From Pseudomonas putida (lineage in GTDB: Bacteria > Pseudomonadota > Gammaproteobacteria > Pseudomonadales > Pseudomonadaceae), in NCBI RefSeq assembly GCF_028682175.1, contig NZ_JANHKS010000003.1, positions 62,001 to 126,000 on the forward strand: a stretch of DNA of 64,000 bases, read 5' to 3'. The first letter of the stretch is position 1. Each line of letters opens with the position of its first letter. The translations under genes and the position numbers were made by a program. Below are positions 35,162 through 43,084 of this stretch, piece after piece. The notes under the pieces were generated by a model, which was given only the letters and a program-made list of their open reading frames with translations, did not search any database and had not been told where the DNA came from.

Positions 35162-37423
35162 TCAACGAACGGTGATCGGCAGTGTCCGGACCGTGCCCTT
35201 GGACGAGGTGGCGGTCGCAGTCGGGTTGGTGGCCCGTGGTGCGATGGTGTTGACCACCGAACTTCTCCAGCGCCCGGTCACGGGGACCGTCACGCGATCC
35301 AGCTCCTGCACGCCAGTCGGGGTGGTGACCGTGATCACGATGGTGTTGCCCGTGGTCACGGAACTGGTGCCCGAGATATCCCAGCTGAACAGGGCGCCAC
35401 CGCCACGCACCTGGACTGCGGCCGAGGTGATGGTCAGGGTCTCGTTGCCAGCCGGTGGCGCAGTGACCGAGATGTTGACCGTGGCAGGTGTCGACAGGGC
35501 TCCGAAGGAGTCAGCGGCCTGGTAGGTGAACGTCGCGGTGAACGGCGCGGTAATGGTGGCCGGCGGCGTGTAGGTCACGGTGGTGCCGTTGGTGGTCACG
35601 GTGCCGCGTCCGACAGCAGGCTGGGTCAGGTTGTTGACGGTCAGCGGCACGTTGCCTTCAGGGTCGGTGTCGTTGGCCAGCACGTTGACCACCAGCGGGC
35701 TGCCCGCCAGGGTGGCGCCTGTATCGGCACCGGCAACCGGTGGACGGTTAGGCGTCACGGTCACGCTCACGGTCGCCGGGGCCAGGGATTTGAGCCCTTT
35801 GCTGTCCACCGCCTTGTAGGTGAAGGTGGCAGTGAGCGGCGCGTTGACCACGGCAGGCGGTGTGTAGACGATCGATGCGCTGCCGTTCAGCGCGACGGTG
35901 CCTTGGCCTGTGGCCGGTTGGGTCAGGTCGCTGACGCTCAGCGGTACATCGTTGTCAGGGTCGCTGTCATTGGCGAGCACGTTCAGCGTCACTGGGACAC
36001 CAAAGCCGGTACTGCCGCTGTCGTTGACGGCCACAGGCGGCTGGTTGGGTCCGGTATTGGGCGCCGTGCCGACCACGACCACCGCTTCGGTGTCCTCGCC
36101 ACCACGCGCCGACTTGACGGTGATGAAGGCCGGTGGCTGCGTCATGTTGGGCACAGTCAACTGCTGGGTCGTGCCGGACTTGGTCATCGGACCGAAGCCT
36201 TGGGCAATCATGTCTGGCACCGAAGTCTCGTCGCTGGACGTGGCTTGCACGGTCAGGGTGTGGTTGCTCCAGGCGTACTGCGCGTTGGTGATTTTCACCA
36301 CGTCAACCAGCTTGGCCGAAACTGCCGTTGGCTTGGTCGTGCCGATCGGGTTGGTTGCAGTCAGGATCACGAACGGTGGCAGCGTCGAGGCCGAATGCGC
36401 CACGAAGAAGTTGCCGTTGTTGTCGCCCAGCATGTTGAATTGGCAAGGTGAAGCCGGTGTGCCGGGGATCAGCGCAAGCGTCTCCCGGTAGCACAGGGCT
36501 GAACTGTTCGGGGATGAGGCGAACAGCTCCACGCGAGTGCCGGAACCGTTGCGGCTGTAAGTGCCGCGACGGACTTCGACCGGGGTTTGCACCCGTGGGT
36601 CGCGCACCTTGCCGCTGACTGTGAAAAGGTTCTGGATCAGCGTGCCGGCAGGGCCTTCGATTTTCACGAAGTTGGTGCCGAACGGGCTGCCGGTCACTGC
36701 TTCTGGCACGTTGGGATCGCCCAGGTAGGTGTTCTGCGCGCCGGTTTCCGGGTCGATTTCGGTGTAGGGGCCGCCGACGCCCTTGACCCACGGACCGAGG
36801 TTGCCGGTCAGCGCGCCGCTGAAATCGCCAGGCGCACCGATGCCGATGTCACGGGTGAGGTTGATCGCGCGCCGCCCGGTGGTGGTGACGTTGAAAGTAT
36901 CTACGCCGTAGGGATGGGTCACGGTGTAGGTCCCGGGCCGTCCGGCCGGGATGTCGATGCGCATGCGAATCCGCGCAAAGCTCTGCTGCGAGCCGTCGGT
37001 GGGTGGATCGGTGGCGAAGGCCGCTTCCACGCCTGCGGTGTAGATTTCAAGTCCGTAGCCGGCAATCGGGCTGACGTTGGTTTTGAGCTGCGCCTGCAGC
37101 AGGTACCAGAACATCTCGTCCGGGAAGTTATCCGGGTAGACCATGGGGAACGCATCGTCGTACAGACCGGGCACCGCACCGAGCGTACACATGTAGGCCG
37201 GTGGAACGGTGGCCGCGACCCTGGAGCTCACTGCGCGGGACTGGCACAGCTCAAGCTCCTGGGAACCCGGTGTTGCGGCGGGCAGGTCGCGATACCACTG
37301 CGGAAAACGTCCTGTGGCGACGGTATAAGGCCCAGGGTCTACCGCATCGAGGGCGGCAACTGCCGCGTCGCTCACTGCGATCAGACTCATGGCGCCGAAA
37401 ATCAGACTTGGCCAACTGTTCAT
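35162..37423 (-). CDS. Large exported protein with cadherin-like repeats
   Basis: A 753-residue exported protein. After the signal peptide, residues ~25-330 form a domain shared with the next gene upstream (AVDPGPYTVATGRFPQWYRD, YMCTLGAVPGLYDD, TVTHPYGVDTFNV, INLTRDIGIG, VTGSPFGTNFVKIEGP). Residues ~470-660 hold two cadherin/VCBS-like repeats, each with a VTLNVLANDSDPDND-type calcium motif. The end (~670-753) looks like another beta-sandwich. Such repeats suit an adhesin or matrix protein. GGAGG precedes the ATG. It lies in the operon with csgB and csgA, so it may decorate or anchor the fibre, or be a T2SS substrate. I know of no characterised homologue. Confidence 0.75.
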   Translation of the reverse strand: MNSWPSLIFGAMSLIAVSDAAVAALDAVDPGPYTVATGRFPQWYRDLPAATPGSQELELCQSRAVSSRVAATVPPAYMCTLGAVPGLYDDAFPMVYPDNFPDEMFWYLLQAQLKTNVSPIAGYGLEIYTAGVEAAFATDPPTDGSQQSFARIRMRIDIPAGRPGTYTVTHPYGVDTFNVTTTGRRAINLTRDIGIGAPGDFSGALTGNLGPWVKGVGGPYTEIDPETGAQNTYLGDPNVPEAVTGSPFGTNFVKIEGPAGTLIQNLFTVSGKVRDPRVQTPVEVRRGTYSRNGSGTRVELFASSPNSSALCYRETLALIPGTPASPCQFNMLGDNNGNFFVAHSASTLPPFVILTATNPIGTTKPTAVSAKLVDVVKITNAQYAWSNHTLTVQATSSDETSVPDMIAQGFGPMTKSGTTQQLTVPNMTQPPAFITVKSARGGEDTEAVVVVGTAPNTGPNQPPVAVNDSGSTGFGVPVTLNVLANDSDPDNDVPLSVSDLTQPATGQGTVALNGSASIVYTPPAVVNAPLTATFTYKAVDSKGLKSLAPATVSVTVTPNRPPVAGADTGATLAGSPLVVNVLANDTDPEGNVPLTVNNLTQPAVGRGTVTTNGTTVTYTPPATITAPFTATFTYQAADSFGALSTPATVNISVTAPPAGNETLTITSAAVQVRGGGALFSWDISGTSSVTTGNTIVITVTTPTGVQELDRVTVPVTGRWRSSVVNTIAPRATNPTATATSSKGTVRTLPITVR

Positions 37424-37459
37424 GTTGCCTCCAGATTCGAGTGCAAGGAGTGGTTGCGA

Positions 37460-38857
37460 TCAGGGAACGATCACCACTTCTTCGGTATCGCTGCCGCCAT
37501 TGGATGAAGTCACCGTGACCTTCGCCGGTGGAATGGGCGAGATGTTGGTGGTCAGGGTGCGGACCGTGCCGGTGCTGCTCAGCGCGCCAATGGCGCCGCC
37601 GGAACTGCCGCTTGCGGTCAGGGTGACGTTGCCGGTTTCGTCACTGCTGCTGGCGGCCACGGTGATCTGTCCGTTGCTCAGGCTGTAGGTAGCGGTGCTG
37701 ATCTTCACCAGGTCCGTCAGGGCGTGGGGCACAGTGGTCGGCGTGCTGGTGGCAATGGCCAGGTGGTTGTCGGCGGTGACCTGCACGTTGGCAGGCGGGC
37801 TCGGATTGGCCGTGGACTGGCCGTACCAGGCGCCGGTGGCCGTGCCTTCGGTCATCGGGACAGTGGCCGCCGAGGTGTCTGCGTACTGCGCAGTGCCAGG
37901 AGGTGGCGGTGCCAGGGCGAACACGTCTTCCTGGGCCTGGACGCCGGTTGTGCCGGGGCCGCCATTCTTGCGGGTGTAGTCGGCGCGAGGCACCACGACC
38001 GGGGTTGGCCGCACGACCGTGGACAGCTTGCCGGTGATGCCGAACACGTCGGTGCGCACGTCCAGGCCGTTGGGGCCCTGCACGCGGACGAAGTTGGTAC
38101 CGAACGGGCTGCCGGTCACTTGCTCGGTCAGGTTCGGGTCGCCGATGTACTGCGAGGCGATCCCGGTGGTCGGGTCGGTTTCGGTGTACGGGCCGTTGAC
38201 GCTGCGCAGGAAGGGGCCGACATCGCCACCCAGGGCGCCGGTGAACACGCCGGGCGAGGTGATGCCGATGTCCCGGGTCATGTTGATGGCCTTGATCCCG
38301 TTGGCGCCGCCGTTACCGTTGCCGTTGCCATTGGGCACGGGAGGATCGACGGTGAACACTTCCACACCATAGGGGTGGGTAATGGTGTACACGCCGGGCG
38401 CCGCGTTCATGCGGATGCGGATCCGCGCGAAGCTGATCTGATCGTTGGGCGCAGGGTCGCCGCCGCCGAACGCCGCCTCCAGCGCCGCGGTGTACTTGAG
38501 GTTGAGCGTGGTCGCCCCGGCCGTTGGAATGGCCGCGTCCGCGAGAAACCAGAAGGCCTCGTCGGGGAAGTTGGTGGGGAATACCATCGGCTGGTTGTCA
38601 TCGAACACACCGGGCGCGACGGCCAGGGTGCACATGTACGATGGAACGCCGGGGGTGGAAGGCACCCTTGAACTCAGTGCCTTGCCAAGGCACAGGTCCA
38701 GGGTACGACCGTGGGTGTCCTGGTACCACTGGGCGAAGTTACCGATCTGCGGACTGTAGGGGCCAGGATCAACCGCAAACAAGGCGGCCTGGGCGGAACC
38801 GTGAATCGCTGCGATCAATGACAGCAACGTTACGGCGTGGGTCAGTTTGCTGGGCAT
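37460..38857 (-). CDS. Exported protein, paralogue of the downstream cadherin-like protein
   Basis: A 465-residue exported protein (signal ending SAQAALF). It shares the N-terminal domain of its neighbour: AVDPGPYSPQIGNFAQWYQD, YMCTLAVAPGVFDD, PTNFPDEAFWFLADA, TITHPYGVEVFTV, INMTRDIGITSPG, VTGSPFGTNFVRV. It lacks cadherin-like repeats and ends after a short beta domain (KVTVTSSNGGSDTEEVV). An Asn/Gly run (NGNGNGNGGANG) interrupts the shared domain. ATG 38857 follows AGAGGGAAG. It is the first gene of the minus-strand operon, behind a good sigma-54 promoter at 38937-38952. The domain is unfamiliar to me. Confidence 0.75.
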   Translation of the reverse strand: MPSKLTHAVTLLSLIAAIHGSAQAALFAVDPGPYSPQIGNFAQWYQDTHGRTLDLCLGKALSSRVPSTPGVPSYMCTLAVAPGVFDDNQPMVFPTNFPDEAFWFLADAAIPTAGATTLNLKYTAALEAAFGGGDPAPNDQISFARIRIRMNAAPGVYTITHPYGVEVFTVDPPVPNGNGNGNGGANGIKAINMTRDIGITSPGVFTGALGGDVGPFLRSVNGPYTETDPTTGIASQYIGDPNLTEQVTGSPFGTNFVRVQGPNGLDVRTDVFGITGKLSTVVRPTPVVVPRADYTRKNGGPGTTGVQAQEDVFALAPPPPGTAQYADTSAATVPMTEGTATGAWYGQSTANPSPPANVQVTADNHLAIATSTPTTVPHALTDLVKISTATYSLSNGQITVAASSSDETGNVTLTASGSSGGAIGALSSTGTVRTLTTNISPIPPAKVTVTSSNGGSDTEEVVIVP

Positions 38858-38936
38858 TTGTCTTCCCTCTCGCAATGAACCGTGCCTCTGGCGTGGGTCG
38901 GACGGAGCGTCGGTTCCAGGAGGCTGAAAGCCCTAG

Positions 38937-38952
38937 CGCAACTTCTGTACCA
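38937..38952 (-). promoter_or_regulatory. Sigma-54 promoter of the surface-protein/curlin operon
   Basis: On the minus strand TGGTACAGAAGTTGCG keeps GG-N10-GC and differs from TGGCACG-N4-TTGCA at only three positions. It is ~80 bp before the first gene of the operon (start 38857). Confidence 0.75.
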
Positions 38953-39049
38953 GAATCTCAAACACACCCCGAAAGCCTTGATTCAAAAGGCCTCTGGCAT
39001 TTTTATGGGGTAGTCGGGCGGGGCGTTTTACAGGTCGGGCACAAGCAGA

Positions 39050-39075
39050 GTGGGGCGCTCTCCCCACTGTTGGGG
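39050..39075. promoter_or_regulatory. Island boxes between the curlin operon and the kinase gene
   Basis: CCCCACTGTTGGGG (39062-39075) is the complement of CCCCAACAGTGGGG, a full match to the box. It overlaps the dyad GTGGGG-N6-CCCCAC at 39050-39067. It lies ~115 bp upstream of the sigma-54 promoter at 38937-38952 and ~240 bp before the kinase gene, so it could serve both. The rest of 38858-39312 holds no gene that I can see; CTGGGG and GTGGGG half-sites follow to ~39115. Confidence 0.6.
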
Positions 39076-39312
39076 AAAGGCTGGGGAAGGGGGCAGTCCG
39101 TGGGGCGCAAAAAGTCGGACGGACGGTTTGCGTTCAACAAAGTTCAACGCTTTTCTGAAAACTGCTTTGCCGATCAGGGACTAAGCGCCGAACGGTCATG
39201 TTCAGTGGTGGCTTACTGATATCAATCGCCGCGTAGGTCGATGAAATGCAGCTATCTTAATGACTGTGCTTACGCTATACCGACTTTAAAAAACGTGTCC
39301 GGGACGGTTGTC

Positions 39313-40806
39313 ATGGGATCTGTAGGACGCAACGAAATGCTGACCCAGGCCAGCATCAAAGAAATCGAAAAGAAGCCTCGCCCTCCCTTCAATCTGTTGC
39401 GTTGGTTCTCCATCGTCAGCCTCCTGGTGATCGCCTCGGTGGCCATCGGGCTGGGCCTGATCTCCACCCGTTTCGTGGTCAGTGAAGCGGTGCAGCGCGA
39501 CTCCTTGCTGACCTCCCAGTTCGTCCACGCCATCGCTTCGGCCGAGATCCGCCACGCAGAAATTCCCACCAGCCGCACCATGGCTGAACTGCTCGACACC
39601 CGCCGCGACCTGCCCGTGGCCGACGTCGATCCAGAGACCCGGCGCAAGTCCCGGGACGAGTTTCTCGACCACATTTCTTCCTTGCCGGATGCCTTGCTGG
39701 TCAACGTCTACGCACCGGATCGGGTGATTATCTGGTCCACCAACCCGGCCCTGATCGGCAAGGCGATCCTGGGCAACGACGACCTCGAAGCCGCGTTCCA
39801 TTCGCGCCAGCGCACGGGCACCGCACACCACGAAACCCAGCGCCGGCAGAACGAACAGAAGTTCCTCAACCCGCCGGATTACCTCTTTATAGAAAACTAT
39901 ATTCCGCTGTTCGACGCCGAAGAAAAGGACGTGCTGGCCATCGTCGAAATCTACAAGGAACCCAAGGACCTGATCGCCAGCATCGAGCGCGGCTACGTGG
40001 TGATCTGGGTGTCCACCGGGCTTGGCGGCATGATCATTTACCTGGGGCTGTTCTGGATCGTGCGCAGGGCCTCGCGCCTGCTTGAATTCCAGCAGCGCCA
40101 GTTGATCAACAGCGAGAAGTTCGCAGCCCTGGGCGAGATGTCTTCGGCGGTCGCCCACAGCCTGCGCAACCCCCTGGCGACCATCCGTTCCAGCGCTGAA
40201 CTTGCCCTGGAAGTGGTCGACCCTGCGGCGCAGAAGAACATCAACGACATCATCAACCAGGTTGACCGTATGTCGAAGTGGGTACGCGAATTGCTTCTCT
40301 CGTTGCGACCGATCAGTGGCGAGTCCGAGGCGGTGGATGTGGTGGCGTGCATGCAGGATGTGTTGCAGTCCTATGAACAGCAGATACGTCGCGCCAACAT
40401 TCAGGTCGAGTTCGCGCCGCAGCCGGTTCCGATGGTGATCAGCCAGCGCATTCTGCTGGCGCAGATTCTCAACAGTCTGATGGCCAACGCCCTGGAGGCG
40501 ATGACCAAGGACGGCAAGCTTGTGATCGACATCCAGGCAGAGCCTGCTCGCGGGCGGGTCTACCTGACCGTCGCCGACAACGGCAAGGGCATGTCCCGGC
40601 AGCAGGAGGCGATGGTGTTCAAGCCGTTCTTTACCACCAAACAGGGTGGGCTTGGCGTGGGGCTGGTATTGGTCAAGCGGATCATGGAGCGCTTCGCCGG
40701 CAAGGTCTCGTTGACCAGCCGGGAGCAGGAAGGCACTCGCGTGAAGCTGACTTTCAAAATTGCGGCAGGAGGGGGAGTCGATGGAACACAGCATACTCGT
40801 GGTTGA
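39313..40806 (+). CDS. Membrane sensor histidine kinase of the island
   Basis: A 497-residue kinase if ATG 39313 is used; ATG 39337 behind AGGA and a longer form from 39241 are alternatives. It has a first membrane helix (~31-52), a periplasmic region of ~170 residues, a second helix (~231-252), a HisKA domain with the phospho-His at 282 (SSAVAHSLRNPLATI), and HATPase motifs (NSLMANALEA, DNGKGM, GGLGVGLVLVKRI). Its end overlaps the sigma-54 regulator gene, so they form a two-component pair. The organisation recalls the MnxS/MnxR system reported to control Mn oxidation in P. putida; equivalence is inferred, not shown. Confidence 0.88.
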   Translation: MGSVGRNEMLTQASIKEIEKKPRPPFNLLRWFSIVSLLVIASVAIGLGLISTRFVVSEAVQRDSLLTSQFVHAIASAEIRHAEIPTSRTMAELLDTRRDLPVADVDPETRRKSRDEFLDHISSLPDALLVNVYAPDRVIIWSTNPALIGKAILGNDDLEAAFHSRQRTGTAHHETQRRQNEQKFLNPPDYLFIENYIPLFDAEEKDVLAIVEIYKEPKDLIASIERGYVVIWVSTGLGGMIIYLGLFWIVRRASRLLEFQQRQLINSEKFAALGEMSSAVAHSLRNPLATIRSSAELALEVVDPAAQKNINDIINQVDRMSKWVRELLLSLRPISGESEAVDVVACMQDVLQSYEQQIRRANIQVEFAPQPVPMVISQRILLAQILNSLMANALEAMTKDGKLVIDIQAEPARGRVYLTVADNGKGMSRQQEAMVFKPFFTTKQGGLGVGLVLVKRIMERFAGKVSLTSREQEGTRVKLTFKIAAGGGVDGTQHTRG

Positions 40807-42247
40807 AGATGACGAGCTCCTGGCCAGTAACATCCAGACCTATCTGGAGCGTCGGGATTTCGAGGCGCGGGTCTGTCATTCGGCAGAAGACGCGCTCAAG
40901 ACCCTCCAGACCTGGCGGCCAGACGTGGTGCTCACCGACAACTCGTTGCCGGGCATGAGCGGCCATGAGTTGATCAACGCCTTGAAGGAAAGCGCGCCGG
41001 ACCTGAAGCTCATCATGATGACCGGCTACGGCAACATCGAAGACGCGGTCACGGCGATGAAGGAGGGCGCCTTCCATTACCTGACCAAGCCTGTGGCGCT
41101 GCCGGAATTGAAGCTGTTGCTGGACAAGGCACTGGCCGCCGAGCGCCTTGAACGCACGCTGTCGTTCTATCAGGACCGCGAAGCCAAGCATTCCGGGTTG
41201 CAGGCGCTGATTGGCGACTCACCTGCCATGATGACGGTCAAGGGCGTAGTCACTCAGTTGCTTGACGCCGAGCGACGCATGACCAGCAGCGATCTGCCGC
41301 CGGTACTGGTCGAAGGCGACACCGGCACCGGCAAGGAACTGATCGCCCGCGCCCTGCATTTCGACGGGCCGCGCAGCAAGGGACCGTTCGTGGAATTCAA
41401 CTGTGCGTCGATCCCGGCCCACCTGATCGAGGCCGAGTTGTTCGGCCATGAGAAGGGCGCGTTCACCGACGCCAAGGATCGTCGCACAGGGTTGGTGGAA
41501 GCCGCCGATGGCGGCACGCTGTTCCTGGATGAAGTGGGTGAAATGGACCTGTTGCTGCAGGCCAAGCTGCTCAAGCTGCTGGAAGACCGCACCGTGCGCC
41601 GCATCGGCTCGGTTAAAGAGCGCAAGGTCGACCTGCGGATCATCAGCGCCACCAACTGCAACCTCGAACAGATGGTGCAGCAGGGCAAGTTCCGCCGTGA
41701 CCTGTTCTTCCGCCTGCGGATCATCTCGATCAAGGTGCCGCGTCTGCAGGCCCGTGGCGATGACGTGATCCGCCTGGCGCGACACTTCCTGCAGATGCAC
41801 GGCAAGCGGTACGGCAAGAGCGATCTGTATTTCAGCAACGAAGCCGAGCACCTGTTGCGCAGCTACAGCTGGCCGGGCAACGTGCGCGAGTTGCGCAACA
41901 TGCTCGAGCAGACGGTGCTGCTGACCCAGACCAACTGCATCGCGCCCCATCAACTGGGCCTGTGCATGAGCCTGATGGACGAACCCATGAGCCCGATGCC
42001 GTTCGTGCCGCACCTGGTGCCCAACACGCATTCTCACGCACCTGCGCATCCGCAGTCGCATTCGGTCGATGAGGGGCTGGGCAACATGAACCTGCCGGAA
42101 GTCGAGAACGAGATGGTGCGCAAGGTGTTGGACAAGACCGACTGGAACGTCACCAAGTCTGCGCGGCTGCTGGGGCTGACCCGTGACATGTTGCGCTATC
42201 GGATCGACAAGCTGGGGCTGACCCGGCCGGACCGTACGCAGTCATAG
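40781..42247 (+). CDS. NtrC-family sigma-54-dependent response regulator
   Basis: A 488-residue enhancer-binding protein. Receiver domain with phospho-Asp53 (VVLTDNSLPGM) and Lys in YLTKPV. AAA domain with Walker A GDTGTGKE (179-186), the sigma-54 contact loop at 226-231 reading GAFTDA where GAFTGA is usual, Walker B GGTLFLDEVGEM, and FRRDLFFRLRI. A His/Pro-rich linker (residues ~405-430) leads to a Fis-type helix-turn-helix (NVTKSARLLGLTRDMLRYRI). AGGAGGGGGAG precedes ATG 40781; the start overlaps the kinase gene. It is the obvious candidate to activate the island's sigma-54 promoters through the CCCC-N3-AGTGGGG boxes. Confidence 0.93.
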   Translation: MEHSILVVEDDELLASNIQTYLERRDFEARVCHSAEDALKTLQTWRPDVVLTDNSLPGMSGHELINALKESAPDLKLIMMTGYGNIEDAVTAMKEGAFHYLTKPVALPELKLLLDKALAAERLERTLSFYQDREAKHSGLQALIGDSPAMMTVKGVVTQLLDAERRMTSSDLPPVLVEGDTGTGKELIARALHFDGPRSKGPFVEFNCASIPAHLIEAELFGHEKGAFTDAKDRRTGLVEAADGGTLFLDEVGEMDLLLQAKLLKLLEDRTVRRIGSVKERKVDLRIISATNCNLEQMVQQGKFRRDLFFRLRIISIKVPRLQARGDDVIRLARHFLQMHGKRYGKSDLYFSNEAEHLLRSYSWPGNVRELRNMLEQTVLLTQTNCIAPHQLGLCMSLMDEPMSPMPFVPHLVPNTHSHAPAHPQSHSVDEGLGNMNLPEVENEMVRKVLDKTDWNVTKSARLLGLTRDMLRYRIDKLGLTRPDRTQS

Positions 42248-42349
42248 TGATTGTCGATGGTTGCGATTGGTATGAGTGATTTCAGCTATTGAGTCGTGCT
42301 CCCTAGAATGGTCACAACGAAACGCGACACAGACCACAGGGAGCAAGAC

Positions 42350-42826
42350 ATGGCTATCGAAATCGGTATCAACCAACAGGATCGCGCAGAAATCGTCGAG
42401 GGTTTGTCGCGGCTGATCTCTGATACGTACGTGCTGTACCTCAAGACCCACAACTTCCACTGGAACGTCACCGGGCCGATGTTCCGCACGCTGCATTTGC
42501 TGTTCGAAGAGCAGTACACGGAGCTGGCGACAGCGGTTGACTCCATCGCCGAGCGTATTCGCGCACTGGGCTTTCCGGCACCGGGGACCTACTCGACTTA
42601 CGCGCGGTTGTCTTCCATCGAGGAAGAGCCGGGGGTTCCGGCGGCTGCCGACATGATCCGCCAGTTGGTCAAGGGCCAGGAAGCGGTGGTACGTACGGCC
42701 CGTGGGCTGTTCCCCTTGCTGGAAAAAGTCAGTGACGAGCCAACGGCGGACTTGCTGACCCAGCGCATGCAGGTACACGAAAAGGCCGCGTGGATGCTGC
42801 GCTCGCTGCTCGAGGGGGATGCCTGA
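42350..42826 (+). CDS. dps: Dps/ferritin-like DNA protection protein
   Basis: A 158-residue ferritin-like protein. The ferroxidase ligands of Dps are present in LKTHNFHWNVTGPMF and in the DSIAERIRALG helix. Dps dodecamers oxidise and store iron and shield DNA from peroxide. The ATG at 42350 follows CAGGGAG. It lies ~100 bp after the sigma-54 regulator and probably has its own promoter (TAGAAT at 42304 could be a -10). A function beside the Mn genes in metal/oxidant defence is plausible, but dps is common and this may be chance. Confidence 0.93.
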   Translation: MAIEIGINQQDRAEIVEGLSRLISDTYVLYLKTHNFHWNVTGPMFRTLHLLFEEQYTELATAVDSIAERIRALGFPAPGTYSTYARLSSIEEEPGVPAAADMIRQLVKGQEAVVRTARGLFPLLEKVSDEPTADLLTQRMQVHEKAAWMLRSLLEGDA

Positions 42827-42843
42827 CAGCGGTTGCCTTCAAG

Positions 42844-43050
42844 ACCGCCGACGCCGGCAAGCCGGACTGCTACGGAGATCTGCGGTGTTCTCGGGGGTGG
42901 GTCTGGCCCCGGTCCCGTAGCAGTCCGGCTCGCCGGCGTGGCGGCCTCGAGATCGCTCCCGCGGGCAAGCCCGGCTGCTACGGGGATCTGCGGTGTTCTC
43001 GGGGGCTGGCCACGTTCCCGTAGCAGCACGGCTTGCCGGCGGGGGCGGCC
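42844..43050. repeat. REP cluster with a ~108-bp duplicated module
   Basis: Four REP copies alternate in orientation. The 21-bp segment starting GATCTGCGGTGTTCTC occurs at ~42877 and again at ~42985, so one REP pair plus spacer has been duplicated in tandem, a BIME-like expansion. It lies between the convergent dps and mscS-like genes. Confidence 0.85.
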
Positions 43051-43084
43051 TTGAGGTCGCCCGCGACAAGAGAAAGGACCGCGA

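Noticed and set aside
7471..42247. Island acquired recently by a mobile element
   Set aside because: No integrase, transposase, tRNA junction or direct-repeat ends were seen, and REP types and base composition look like the rest of the window.
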